From Luteibacter yeojuensis (lineage in GTDB: Bacteria > Pseudomonadota > Gammaproteobacteria > Xanthomonadales > Rhodanobacteraceae): 64,000 nucleotides of DNA. Location: positions 372,001 to 436,000 of the forward strand of contig NZ_JAAQTL010000002.1 of NCBI RefSeq assembly GCF_011742875.1, given 5' to 3'. Shown in pieces: positions 55,144 to 63,760 of the stretch; the stretch's first letter is position 1; the number at the start of each line of letters is the position of its first letter. The position numbers and the translations under genes are program-made. A model generated the notes under the pieces. The model worked only from the letters and a program-made list of their open reading frames with translations. It made no database searches and was not told where the DNA came from.

Positions 55144-57745
55144 AGTCGTTGCTGAAGTCGGCATCGGGATCGACCTTGGTGAGTCGCAGACGGTCGGGCG
55201 CGGCGAGATCGAGCCAGGGCTCGGCATCCATCCGCGTGCCGTTCCACTCTACGAGGTAACGCGTGCCCACGCGCTGGAGCGTGCCGGTCATGACGGGCGA
55301 ACGTGCCGCGGCGAAACCCACGCCGCCTTGCACCGGACAAATGCTCACCTCGCCGAACCACGGATCGCGCCATACGCCGAGCAGGGCCTTCGCTCCGGCT
55401 GCCGAGGCCGCGGCGCGCGACGAGGTGTCGGGCGCCCGCGAGGCGCCGGGAGCCGAGGCTTCGGCGGCGACACGGTCCGCGTACTCGCCTACCGTATGTC
55501 TCTCCCCGGGGGCCGTGAAGCGCTTCAGGATGGCTTCGGCGAGCGTGTCGCGAGCGTCCTCGCCGCCGCCGTTCATCATGATCACGAAGCCGCTGCGCTG
55601 CCCGGGCAACAGGCTGAGCGTGGAGTACATGCCGGACAACGTGCCCGTATGCGACACGCTCCATTGGCCGTCCACGTCCGCGAGTCGCCAGCCGTATCCG
55701 TAGCCGTACAGATGGGTGTCGTTCCAGGCCTTGCGGCGCTGGCCGACCGGCATCGGATTCTGGATCGACCACAACGGCTCGCGCTGCTTCGCATCGAGCC
55801 AGGCCCGCTGGGAGGCGTCGGGCGTCAGCCAGTTGCCCGCCCAGCGCAGCATGTCGTCGAGATCGCAGCGCACGCCGCCGGCCGCCGCCGAGGTTATCGC
55901 GGGAATCGTCGACGGGTCGGCGTTCGTCACCTCGTTGCCGTGCTCGCCATGGCGGTGCGGCTGGGCGACGTTACCGATGCCGTCACGCGACCAGCTGCCG
56001 ACCTGGCAGCGGGAGAGGCCGAGCGGCTCGAACACCTCGCGGCGAAGAAGGGTCTCGTAGGGAGCGCCACCGGCCGCCGCGGCCACTTCGCCCGCGACGA
56101 CGTACAGCAGGTTGTCGTAGGCATAGCGCGAGCGGAAGCTGTGCTCCGGCTTCAGGTACGCGAGCCCGGCGAGGATGTCCTTGCGCGTGAACCGGTTCGG
56201 CTCCGGCCACAGCATCAGGTCGCCCGCGCCTTCGCGCAGGCCGCTGTTATGGATCAACAGGTCGCGCACCTGGATCTCGCGCGTCACCCATGGGTCGTTC
56301 ATCCGGAAGTCCGGCAGGTACTTCACCACCGGGTCGTCCCAGCGCAGCTTGCCGGCGGCCACGAGGCGCGCCAGCAAGGCCGTGGTCATCGCCTTGCTGT
56401 TGGAAGCGATCTTGAACAACGTGCGGCTGTCGACCTTGCGACCGTCCGTTTCGGCCAGCACGCCGGCCGTACGCGTGTAGACCACCCTCCCCTCCCGGAT
56501 CACGCCCACGGCGATCCCGGGAATGTCGTAACGGGCGATGGCCTCGTCCACCAGCGTGTCCAGCGATGCGCTGGACGCGGCTTCGTCCGCGGCCCAGACG
56601 CGCAAGAGATTGCCGCTCCAGATCTTCGCGATGTCCGCATCGGAGAAGCCGCGTCGCTTGAGCCCCGCGGTGACGTTGCGTGTCTCGGACGCATCCATCC
56701 ACCCGGTGATCTCGCCCCCGCCGTCGAAGTCGGAGGCGATCCCCACATGGTCGATGCCGGCGACCTTCACCATGTGCTGGATGTGATCGAGGAAATCGTC
56801 CAGCGTCGCCAGCGGATGTTCGCGCTGGATCGCCTTCATGCCTTCGATGTAGGAAGGCAGGTAATCGTGCTTCTCGCTGTCGTAAGCCTTGTCGCCGGCT
56901 CCTTCGACCACGCGCTTCTGCAAGGCCTTTTCGGCCGCCTCGCGGGCGGGATCCTTCTTCAGGAATTCCTTGTATGCCACCGCCTGGATCACGCCACCGT
57001 TGGCGGCGATCGCCTTCAGCAGGTCGTCGGGCAGGTTGCGCGGATGATCGGTGATCGCGCGCGCGGAGGAATGCGAGGCGATGATGGGCGCGGTGGAGAG
57101 CGCCAGCACGTCGCGCACGCAGGCGTCCGAGGAATGCGAAACGTCTACCATCATGCCCAGCGCGTTCGCCCGCCGGACCACCTGGCGGCCGAAATCGCTC
57201 AGGCCGAGGTTGCTGTCGGGCTTGTCGCCCAGTTCCTTGCTCGGCAGGGAACTGCCGCAGAGGTCGTTATTGCCCACATGCACCAGGCCGACGTAGCGCG
57301 CGCCACGCGCGTAGGCGGCGTCCAGCCGTTTCAGGTCGTGGCCCAGCGAATAGCTGTTCTCGATGCCGATCATCGCGGACAGGCGCCCGGCGGCCTTGTT
57401 CGCACGGACGTCGTCCGGCGTGCGCGCCAGCCGGATCTGGTCCGGGTAACGCGCCAGCATGAGGTCGATGCCGTCGTACTTCCGCGCCGCCTGCGCCACG
57501 GCCTTCGCATAGCCCGCCTTCGTCAGCGGGCCCTGCTCGACATAGATGACGAAAAAAGCCGCATCGAGGCCGCCGCGGCGCATCTTCGGCAGGTCCACCT
57601 TGAGCGGACCGTCCTTGCCGGCGTCGAACTTGGGGTCGTGCATGTACGACAGGGGAATGTCGACATGCGTATCCAGGGTGAGGGGATGGTCCTGCGCCTG
57701 CGCCGCCGCGCAGAAGAGCAAGGCCAGGCCGAGGGTTCGCTTCAT
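55103..57745 (-). CDS. M19 membrane dipeptidase fused to a serine hydrolase
   Basis: 880 residues with signal peptide (LALLFCAAAQAQ). Residues about 20-385 are an M19 (renal dipeptidase) domain with all metal ligands visible: HVD in DTHVDIP (27-29), Glu129 in IGIENS, His in VDVSHSSD and IIASHSSARA, and the terminal Asp in IASDFDGGG. From about 395 to 745 a complete beta-lactamase/penicillin-binding-like hydrolase follows, with SNSK (near 447), YDN (near 541) and HTG (near 698). A tail of about 130 residues (LLGVWRDPWFGEVSICPV) resembles the C-terminal domain of such hydrolases. M19 enzymes cleave L,D- and D-containing dipeptides. A repeat element sits between this gene and the TonB receptor upstream. 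Confidence 0.9.
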   Translation of the reverse strand: MKRTLGLALLFCAAAQAQDHPLTLDTHVDIPLSYMHDPKFDAGKDGPLKVDLPKMRRGGLDAAFFVIYVEQGPLTKAGYAKAVAQAARKYDGIDLMLARYPDQIRLARTPDDVRANKAAGRLSAMIGIENSYSLGHDLKRLDAAYARGARYVGLVHVGNNDLCGSSLPSKELGDKPDSNLGLSDFGRQVVRRANALGMMVDVSHSSDACVRDVLALSTAPIIASHSSARAITDHPRNLPDDLLKAIAANGGVIQAVAYKEFLKKDPAREAAEKALQKRVVEGAGDKAYDSEKHDYLPSYIEGMKAIQREHPLATLDDFLDHIQHMVKVAGIDHVGIASDFDGGGEITGWMDASETRNVTAGLKRRGFSDADIAKIWSGNLLRVWAADEAASSASLDTLVDEAIARYDIPGIAVGVIREGRVVYTRTAGVLAETDGRKVDSRTLFKIASNSKAMTTALLARLVAAGKLRWDDPVVKYLPDFRMNDPWVTREIQVRDLLIHNSGLREGAGDLMLWPEPNRFTRKDILAGLAYLKPEHSFRSRYAYDNLLYVVAGEVAAAAGGAPYETLLRREVFEPLGLSRCQVGSWSRDGIGNVAQPHRHGEHGNEVTNADPSTIPAITSAAAGGVRCDLDDMLRWAGNWLTPDASQRAWLDAKQREPLWSIQNPMPVGQRRKAWNDTHLYGYGYGWRLADVDGQWSVSHTGTLSGMYSTLSLLPGQRSGFVIMMNGGGEDARDTLAEAILKRFTAPGERHTVGEYADRVAAEASAPGASRAPDTSSRAAASAAGAKALLGVWRDPWFGEVSICPVQGGVGFAAARSPVMTGTLQRVGTRYLVEWNGTRMDAEPWLDLAAPDRLRLTKVDPDADFSNDYEDLDFTRVRACP

Positions 57746-57762
57746 TCCTGCCTTCCTTCACA

Positions 57763-57846
57763 TGTAGGAGCCGCTACAGCGGCGAGAAGCCCACGGAGCG
57801 ATGAAGCGGCGAGGCAGATCCCCTCGCCGCCATGGCGGCTCCTACA
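57763..57846. repeat. BIME-like paired inverted repeat, copy 12
   Basis: Left arm TGTAGGAGCCGCTACAGCGG, right arm CCGCCATGGCGGCTCCTACA, central block AAGCCCACGGAGCGATGAAG. It fills the gap between the TonB receptor stop and the fusion-dipeptidase start inside a probable operon, 7 nt past the receptor stop. Confidence 0.88.
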
Positions 57847-57853
57847 TCGAACC

Positions 57854-60847
57854 TCAGAAATCGATCGAGACCGTCAGCTGCCCGAAGCGCGGCGGCTGGA
57901 AGCGGATCGGCTGCAGGTACGTGTTGCTGTTGCTGCCGATCGACGTCTGCAGGTCCTGGTCGACGCCGGTGGTGCGCTGCTGGTTCAGCAGGTTGTACAC
58001 GGCGAACTTCACGCGGAGGTTGTTCTTCTCGTCCAGCGGCAGCAGGTAGGTGATGCTGGCGTTGAGGTTGAAGGTCCAGGGCGTGCGCTTCGCGCCGCGC
58101 GAAGACTCGACGTACACGCGGTTCTCGGAGACCGGATCGGCGCAGTTCTCCACGCAGATGAAGTAGCTGTGGTAGGAGGTCTTGTCGTAGGGATTACCGA
58201 CGCCGTAGGCGGTGATCGGGCTGCCCGATAGCGCCGTGACGTCGGCGCCGACCTGCCACTGCTTGTTGATCGCGTAGGTGCCGCGCAGCTTGAACTGGTG
58301 GCGGTGATCGTTCGGCAGGTAGCCACCCGACAGGTTCACCCACGGGTCGTCGAAGTTCTCGGTACGACCGGTATCGTCGAAGTTGGTGTCCGAGTTGACC
58401 GGGCCTTCCGCGTTGCCGCGGCTCCACGAAAGCACGTACGACGCGTTGAGCATCCACTTCTCGTCCCAGGCACGGTCCACCTGGAATTCCAGGGAGCCGA
58501 ACGTGCGCCGGGGCTTCTTCCAGCCGCGCTGGCCGAGGTAGTTCCCCGAGGCGTCGTACAAGGCCCAACCCTGCTTCGATGTGTCGATGGTGAGGTAGCC
58601 GTCCGGCGTGCCGTCGCAATTGGTGTCGCCGTAGACGGTGACGTTGCGGCCTGGGTTGCCCATCACGTAGCCGATGTAGCCGTCGCCACCGCATTGCGGC
58701 GTGGCGCTGATCTCCATGTCGTCGATGGCGTCGTGCAGCTTGCGGTAGGTACCGCTCACGCCCCACGACCACTTGTCGGTGATCATCTGCTGGAAGCCCA
58801 GGATGGCCTCGTCCTGGTAGACCGGGTCCATGTTCTTGTCGACTTCGGCACGCAGGTCGCCCACGGTGCCGTTACCCTGCGACGTATCCACCGCGCCGAT
58901 CTGCTGGCCGAGGATCGGCACGGCATACTGCGATCCGTTGCGCTCGAGGATCTGGTAGCCCTCGAAGGTGTAGAACGTGCGCTCGTCGAGCAGGCCGCCG
59001 GCCTGCTTGATGTTGATCACGTTGGCGACCGGCAGGTAATAGCGGCCGAGGTTGCCGAAGATCTTCGTCCTGCCGTCGCCGTTGAGGTCCCAGGAGAAGC
59101 CCAGGCGCGGCGCGATCATGTTATCGACCTTGATGTAACTCTTGCCTTCGGCGGTCTTGTTGTCGAAGGAGTCGCTGCGCAGGCCCACGTTCAGCAGGAA
59201 GTCCGGCGTGATGTTCCAGTTGTCCTCGATGTAATACGCGTTGTTAGTCGTCTCGAAGGTGCCCCCGATGTTGTAACGGCGCTGGCGCACGTACATGTCG
59301 TAGCCGGGCGGCATGACGCCGTCGTTCTCGATGGTGGAGCCCGGATCGGCATGGACGATGCTGTAGTAGTACTCGCCCGGCCCCGGGTAATGACGCTGAT
59401 ATTCCGAGGTGTCCACCTCGTGGTCGTAACCGAAGCGGACGAGGTGGTCGCCCAGCGTCCATTCGAAGTCGGCGCGACCCTGCTTGCGGGTATCGTTGCG
59501 CTTCTCGACCATCGTGCTCGCACTGCAGCCCAGCGGCACATCCGGGGCGTCCGCGCTGTCGTCGATCCGCACCGGGTTGCACTCGGCGTCGGCGAGGCCG
59601 TGGGTGAAGGACTCGCGCTCGTTCCGTCCATACATCAGTTTCATCGACAGGCTGTCGACGAGGTAGCTGGTGAAGGTGCCGTTCCAGTTCCTGCCGCCCG
59701 TGTCGCTGGTGATGACGTCGTTCTTCGTACCCTTGGTATGCGTGGCGAAGTCGTACGAATAGACCGAGCCCTCGTTCCGGTCCTTGTCCGAGAAGGCCAT
59801 GAACTCGAGCAGGTTCTTGTCGTTGATGTGCCAGTCGATCTTGGTGCCCCAGAAACCGGAGTCGGTGTCGTTCTGGGTGAGCAGGGTGCCTTCGTCGTTG
59901 GTGTTCTGCGGGGTGTAGCCGCGCGCCTCGTACATGGCGAAGAAGAACAGCTTGTCCTTCACGATGGGACCGGACGCGTACACGTTCATCTTCGTGCGCG
60001 AGTAGTGGTCCTCTGACGACGTGATGTAGCGCTCGCCGTCCCAGTAGCGGTTTTTCGTGGTGGCCTGCCAGGCGCTGGGCTCGAAGGTCATCTCGGCGCC
60101 GGCCTTGAACTCGTTGGTACCCGAACGGGTCACCGCGTTCACCACGCCGCCGGTAGTACGGCCGAATTCCACCGAGTAGCCGCCGGTCTTGACCTGGAAT
60201 TCCTGGTAGAAGGCGAACGGCGCCTCGGAAAAGCCGTTGCGGTTGTAGAAGTCGGTGACGTTGAGGCCGTTCACGTAGAACGAATTCTCGGCGACGGACG
60301 AACCGCCGAAGGAGATGCCGCCGAAGCCGGCATTGCCCTTGTTCACCGCCGGCGCCAGGAGCGCCACGGACTGCACGTTCTGGTCGACCGGCAGGCGGCG
60401 GATTTCCTCGCGGCTGACGTTCGTCGCGATTTCGGTGGAACTGACGTCCACCGCGTTGATGACCACCGGCGCGCTGACCTGCACGCCTTCGAGTTCCGTG
60501 GTGGCGGCATTGCGCTCGACCAGGTTCACCGTGGTGGCGTTACCGAGGCTCACGTTCACCTCGGTGGTGGTGCTCACCGGCTTGCCGTCCTTGCTGCTGT
60601 CCAGCTGGTAATGACCCACCGGCAGGAACGGGAAACGGAAGTTGCCGTCGGCATCGGCGGTTACCGTGCGCGTCAGCCCGGTACCCGGGTCGCGCACGGT
60701 GACCGTGGCGCCCGCCTTGGTGCGGCCGACGATCGAGCCGTCGGTGTTCGCGCCCCAGGCCACGCCGGACACGGCCAGGCCCAGTCCGATCGCCAAGCAC
60801 AAGGCGCCGTGGCGCAAAGCACGCCGGTTCGTCTTGATATCCCCCAT
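57854..60847 (-). CDS. TonB-dependent receptor, Oar type
   Basis: 997 residues. A signal peptide (LAIGLGLAVSGVAWGA) is followed by a carboxypeptidase-regulatory-like domain (SIVGRTKAGATVTVRDPGTG, about residues 35-115). Then come the plug (EEIRRLPVDQNVQSVALLAP, near 150; TTGGVVNAVTRSGTNEF, near 232) and a long beta barrel ending in Phe (QLTVSIDF), as outer-membrane proteins do. Oar-type receptors are frequent in Xanthomonadales and are tied to peptide or glycan uptake and to protein secretion in some. Placement before the dipeptidases suggests peptide import. Confidence 0.93.
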   Translation of the reverse strand: MGDIKTNRRALRHGALCLAIGLGLAVSGVAWGANTDGSIVGRTKAGATVTVRDPGTGLTRTVTADADGNFRFPFLPVGHYQLDSSKDGKPVSTTTEVNVSLGNATTVNLVERNAATTELEGVQVSAPVVINAVDVSSTEIATNVSREEIRRLPVDQNVQSVALLAPAVNKGNAGFGGISFGGSSVAENSFYVNGLNVTDFYNRNGFSEAPFAFYQEFQVKTGGYSVEFGRTTGGVVNAVTRSGTNEFKAGAEMTFEPSAWQATTKNRYWDGERYITSSEDHYSRTKMNVYASGPIVKDKLFFFAMYEARGYTPQNTNDEGTLLTQNDTDSGFWGTKIDWHINDKNLLEFMAFSDKDRNEGSVYSYDFATHTKGTKNDVITSDTGGRNWNGTFTSYLVDSLSMKLMYGRNERESFTHGLADAECNPVRIDDSADAPDVPLGCSASTMVEKRNDTRKQGRADFEWTLGDHLVRFGYDHEVDTSEYQRHYPGPGEYYYSIVHADPGSTIENDGVMPPGYDMYVRQRRYNIGGTFETTNNAYYIEDNWNITPDFLLNVGLRSDSFDNKTAEGKSYIKVDNMIAPRLGFSWDLNGDGRTKIFGNLGRYYLPVANVINIKQAGGLLDERTFYTFEGYQILERNGSQYAVPILGQQIGAVDTSQGNGTVGDLRAEVDKNMDPVYQDEAILGFQQMITDKWSWGVSGTYRKLHDAIDDMEISATPQCGGDGYIGYVMGNPGRNVTVYGDTNCDGTPDGYLTIDTSKQGWALYDASGNYLGQRGWKKPRRTFGSLEFQVDRAWDEKWMLNASYVLSWSRGNAEGPVNSDTNFDDTGRTENFDDPWVNLSGGYLPNDHRHQFKLRGTYAINKQWQVGADVTALSGSPITAYGVGNPYDKTSYHSYFICVENCADPVSENRVYVESSRGAKRTPWTFNLNASITYLLPLDEKNNLRVKFAVYNLLNQQRTTGVDQDLQTSIGSNSNTYLQPIRFQPPRFGQLTVSIDF

Positions 60848-60892
60848 CTCCCCACTCCCATAAGATGATGTTTCGGGTTGTCTGCTGCCCCG

Positions 60893-62443
60893 TCAGTGCA
60901 TCGTGCCGCCGGCCCCTTCCGGCGTGTCGACACGATGCCAACGGAAGTCGTAATCCCACTGGTCGAAATACAGGTTGCCGCCCTTCCACTCGACTTCGCC
61001 GCGTTGCGAATCGACCGTCTCCGAGCGGAAGAAGGTCTTCGCCGGCACGAACGGCCGCGAGTAGTCGTCGTTGAAGGCGATGCGATAGGCGTCCAGGCCG
61101 CCGAGGTAGAACCACTCGAGCTTGTCGTCGCCCGGCTTTGCGTTCGCCCCGGCCGCGAGGCGGCCGAAGGTCACGTCCATCGGTACCCATCCATACGGGG
61201 CGAGGTACACCTGCCCCCAGTCGTGGATGTTGTTGTATTTGCCATCGGAGAAGATCCAGCCGGACTGCCAGCGCGCCGGAATGCCGTTGAGGCGCAGCAG
61301 CGTCATCAGCAGCAGGGTCTGCTCGCCACAGTCGCCGTGGCCGGCGTGCAGCGTGTAGTCGCCGATGTTGGAGAGGGTGGAATACTCGCGCGCGCCGGCC
61401 CAGGGAATGGTGTCAACGGCGGCGAACAGCTTCTGCGCGATACGGTAGGGATTGGTCTCGTTACCCACCGCACGCTTCGAGTAGGCGCGCATGGCGTCGG
61501 TGAACACGATGTGCGGCGCACGCTCGGCGACGAAAGGCGCCAGTTCGGGTGTGATCGGCGCACGAACGACCTTCGCGGGATCGATGTCGACGTAGCGGGC
61601 GTACAGCGTCAGCTCGTAGGTGATCGAGAATGCCGTGGGCTTCCCTGCCACCGCCTTCTTCTCGAGGTAAGCGGTGCGCTGCATCGTCGACTCCGGGGCG
61701 ATCCGCGCACCCGCGGGTTCGCTGGACACCAGGCGGATGTCCTCCTGCTGGCCCTCGATCGCACGCGGATAGGGAATCCACGCACGGATCGTCTCGCCGG
61801 CCGGCACGGCGTCCGCCTCCACGGTGAGGACCTGGGTCACGCTCTCGCGCCGCGGGAGCACGCTGCTGGTGTGCTTCGCCAGCGCGGCTTCACGCACGGC
61901 GCGGTGATGATCGTTGAGGACCTCGTTCGGGCCGTCGTCGAACGGCTTCGGGTCGCTGCGCCGCGCGCGGGCCTCGGCGCTGATGCGGAAGAGGTTGCCC
62001 GGGGAGCGCTTGAAATACAGCGTGCGGCCGTCGATCGTCTGCTTCTCGAGCAGGCCCGCCGCATCCCACTTGGCGAACTCGGCGTCGGTGAGGTCGGGTA
62101 TCTGCTTGCGCAGGCGCGACTTCACCGCATCGGCATCGAGGGTGAAATCGATGAGGATGCGGCGCATGCGCTCGCGCTGGAATGCAAGGGTGTTGCGTTG
62201 GGCGGGAGTCAGGCCGGGCTGCGCGAGGGCCTTGGCGATGGTCGCCTCCGCATCCTTGAAATGGCCCGCATCGATCTGCTTCGACGGGACATCGCCGACA
62301 GGGTCGCTGCCCACCAGGCCGCCCGACTCGCCGGTCGCCTGACGCATCGCCGCGTCGGCAGACGGCGGAACCAGCGAGGACGATGCCAACAGGCACGCCG
62401 CCAGCGCGGAGCGAATCGTCGCGTTTCGTAAAGCCGCTTTCAC
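60893..62443 (-). CDS. Secreted transglutaminase-like domain protein
   Basis: 516 residues; a GTG at 62443 gives a signal peptide (LAACLLASSSLVPPSADA). The C-terminal half holds a transglutaminase-like core: catalytic Cys in GHGDCGEQTLLL near residue 370, His in YNNIHDWGQVYL near 407 and Asp in VPMDVTFG near 421. Such domains act as cysteine proteases or amidases as well as crosslinkers; cleavage of peptide or peptidoglycan material is plausible. First gene of the probable leftward operon; the gap to the receptor is 45 nt. Confidence 0.85.
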   Translation of the reverse strand: MKAALRNATIRSALAACLLASSSLVPPSADAAMRQATGESGGLVGSDPVGDVPSKQIDAGHFKDAEATIAKALAQPGLTPAQRNTLAFQRERMRRILIDFTLDADAVKSRLRKQIPDLTDAEFAKWDAAGLLEKQTIDGRTLYFKRSPGNLFRISAEARARRSDPKPFDDGPNEVLNDHHRAVREAALAKHTSSVLPRRESVTQVLTVEADAVPAGETIRAWIPYPRAIEGQQEDIRLVSSEPAGARIAPESTMQRTAYLEKKAVAGKPTAFSITYELTLYARYVDIDPAKVVRAPITPELAPFVAERAPHIVFTDAMRAYSKRAVGNETNPYRIAQKLFAAVDTIPWAGAREYSTLSNIGDYTLHAGHGDCGEQTLLLMTLLRLNGIPARWQSGWIFSDGKYNNIHDWGQVYLAPYGWVPMDVTFGRLAAGANAKPGDDKLEWFYLGGLDAYRIAFNDDYSRPFVPAKTFFRSETVDSQRGEVEWKGGNLYFDQWDYDFRWHRVDTPEGAGGTMH

Positions 62444-62492
62444 CGTTCGGTATCCCCGATGCAACCGTGGTGGATGGACGTGCTGTGCTGGC

Positions 62493-62521
62493 TGTGTAAC
62501 ATGCTTGCAAAGCGCGGTCAA
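62493..62521 (-). promoter_or_regulatory. Promoter of the transglutaminase-led operon
   Basis: Read leftward: -35 TTGACC (62521-62516), 17-nt spacer, -10 TACACA (62498-62493) with a TGT extension before it. It overlaps the opposing rightward promoter. Confidence 0.4.
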
Positions 62522-62532
62522 TAATTTATGCT
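62505..62532 (+). promoter_or_regulatory. Promoter of the DUF819 gene
   Basis: -35 TTGCAA (62505-62510), 16-nt spacer, -10 TATGCT (62527-62532). It shares bases with the leftward promoter, so RNA polymerase can bind only one at a time. Confidence 0.4.
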
Positions 62533-62547
62533 TCGGGCTACTTCGTT

Positions 62548-62563
62548 AGGAATAGATATTCCT
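62548..62563. promoter_or_regulatory. Palindromic operator candidate
   Basis: AGGAATA-GA-TATTCCT, a perfect 7-bp inverted repeat, about 16 nt downstream of the rightward -10. It is placed where a repressor would block the DUF819 promoter. No regulator gene is visible next to it within the window. Confidence 0.45.
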
Positions 62564-62598
62564 GACGACCGTCGTGACACCACCCGGGGAGGGGACGC

Positions 62599-63747
62599 GT
62601 GATCCAGTCGGTTTGGCCTTATCTGGCCGTGATGCTGCTTGCGGCGGGGTTCTGGCCGGCCATCGAGCGCCGTTTTGCCTGGAAGGCCTTCGACATCCTT
62701 CCGCCCATCGTGCTCACCTACCTCACCGTCACGGCGCTCTCCGTGGCCGGCGCATGGACCGCCTCGCCGGACATCCACCAGGCGCAACAGGTGCTCGTGG
62801 CGCGCATGGTGCCCGCGTTGCTCTTCCTGCTGATGATCAACTGCGACCTGCGCGCCATCCTGGCGCTCGGGCCGCGCGTGCTCGCGGTCTTCGCCTGCAC
62901 CTCGGTCGCGCTGTTCACGGCGTTCGTCCTCACCTACCTCCTCTACCGGCACTGGATGCCCGGCGACGAATGGAAGCCCCTCGCGTCGCTTTCGGGGAGC
63001 TGGATGGGGGGCACGGCGAACATGATCGCGGTGAAGCAGGCGATCGGGATGTCCGACACGTCGCTCGCAACGACGCTGCTCACCGACGCTCTTTGCTATT
63101 CCATGTGGGTCGTGGTGCTGTTCTCCGTCGCCCGCCTTGCACCGGCGTTCAATCGCTGGACGCGGGCCACGTCGAGCGCCGATATCACCGTGGCCGAAAC
63201 CGCCGTCCGGGCACCCGCCACGGGCGACAGCGTGCTCCTCTGGCTGGGGCTGGCCGTGCTGGTATCGACGCTCTCGGCCAACCTCGGCGCCAGGCTCCCG
63301 ATAGGGAACATGGTGTCGGCCACGACCTGGACGATCCTCATCGCCACGACGGCGGGACTGGTGGCGGCGCACACGCCGCTCGCGCGCCTTCCCGGCGCCC
63401 AGTCGGTATCGAGCGCCCTGCTGATCTCGGTGGTCGCGGTGCTCGCCTCGCAGAGCAGCTTCGCCGGCATCGCCGCGGCGCCGGTCTACCTCCTCGCCGG
63501 CGTCACCGTCATCGCCATCCACGCGTCGCTGCTTTGCATCGCCGCGCGGATCTTCCGCTTCGACCTCTATCTCTGCGGCATCGCCTCGCTCGCCCATATC
63601 GGCGGGGTGGCGGCCACCCCGGTGCTGGCCGCCACGTATTCGCGTTCGCTGGTGCCGGTGGGCATCCTGCTCGCGCTGCTCGGCTATATCCTCGGAACCG
63701 GATTCGGCCTGGTCGTCTCCGCGGTGCTATCCGCGCTGGCCTCCTGA
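62599..63747 (+). CDS. DUF819 family membrane protein
   Basis: 382 residues with about ten to twelve hydrophobic segments (first: VWPYLAVMLLAAGFW). The duplicated core has SGSWMGGTANMIAVKQAIG near residue 130 and GIASLAHIGGVAATPVLAA near 330, small-residue signatures of the DUF819 (YjcL-like) family, which are thought to be transporters. GTG at 62599 with GGGGAGGGG upstream. Given the neighbours, export or uptake of amino acids or dipeptides is a guess. Confidence 0.85.
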   Translation: MIQSVWPYLAVMLLAAGFWPAIERRFAWKAFDILPPIVLTYLTVTALSVAGAWTASPDIHQAQQVLVARMVPALLFLLMINCDLRAILALGPRVLAVFACTSVALFTAFVLTYLLYRHWMPGDEWKPLASLSGSWMGGTANMIAVKQAIGMSDTSLATTLLTDALCYSMWVVVLFSVARLAPAFNRWTRATSSADITVAETAVRAPATGDSVLLWLGLAVLVSTLSANLGARLPIGNMVSATTWTILIATTAGLVAAHTPLARLPGAQSVSSALLISVVAVLASQSSFAGIAAAPVYLLAGVTVIAIHASLLCIAARIFRFDLYLCGIASLAHIGGVAATPVLAATYSRSLVPVGILLALLGYILGTGFGLVVSAVLSALAS

Positions 63748-63760
63748 CAAGGAACTCGCT

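Noticed and set aside
54998..58231. 1077-residue rightward open frame
   Set aside because: It lies opposite three well-supported genes and spans a repeat element. The product is low in complexity and has no recognisable motif.
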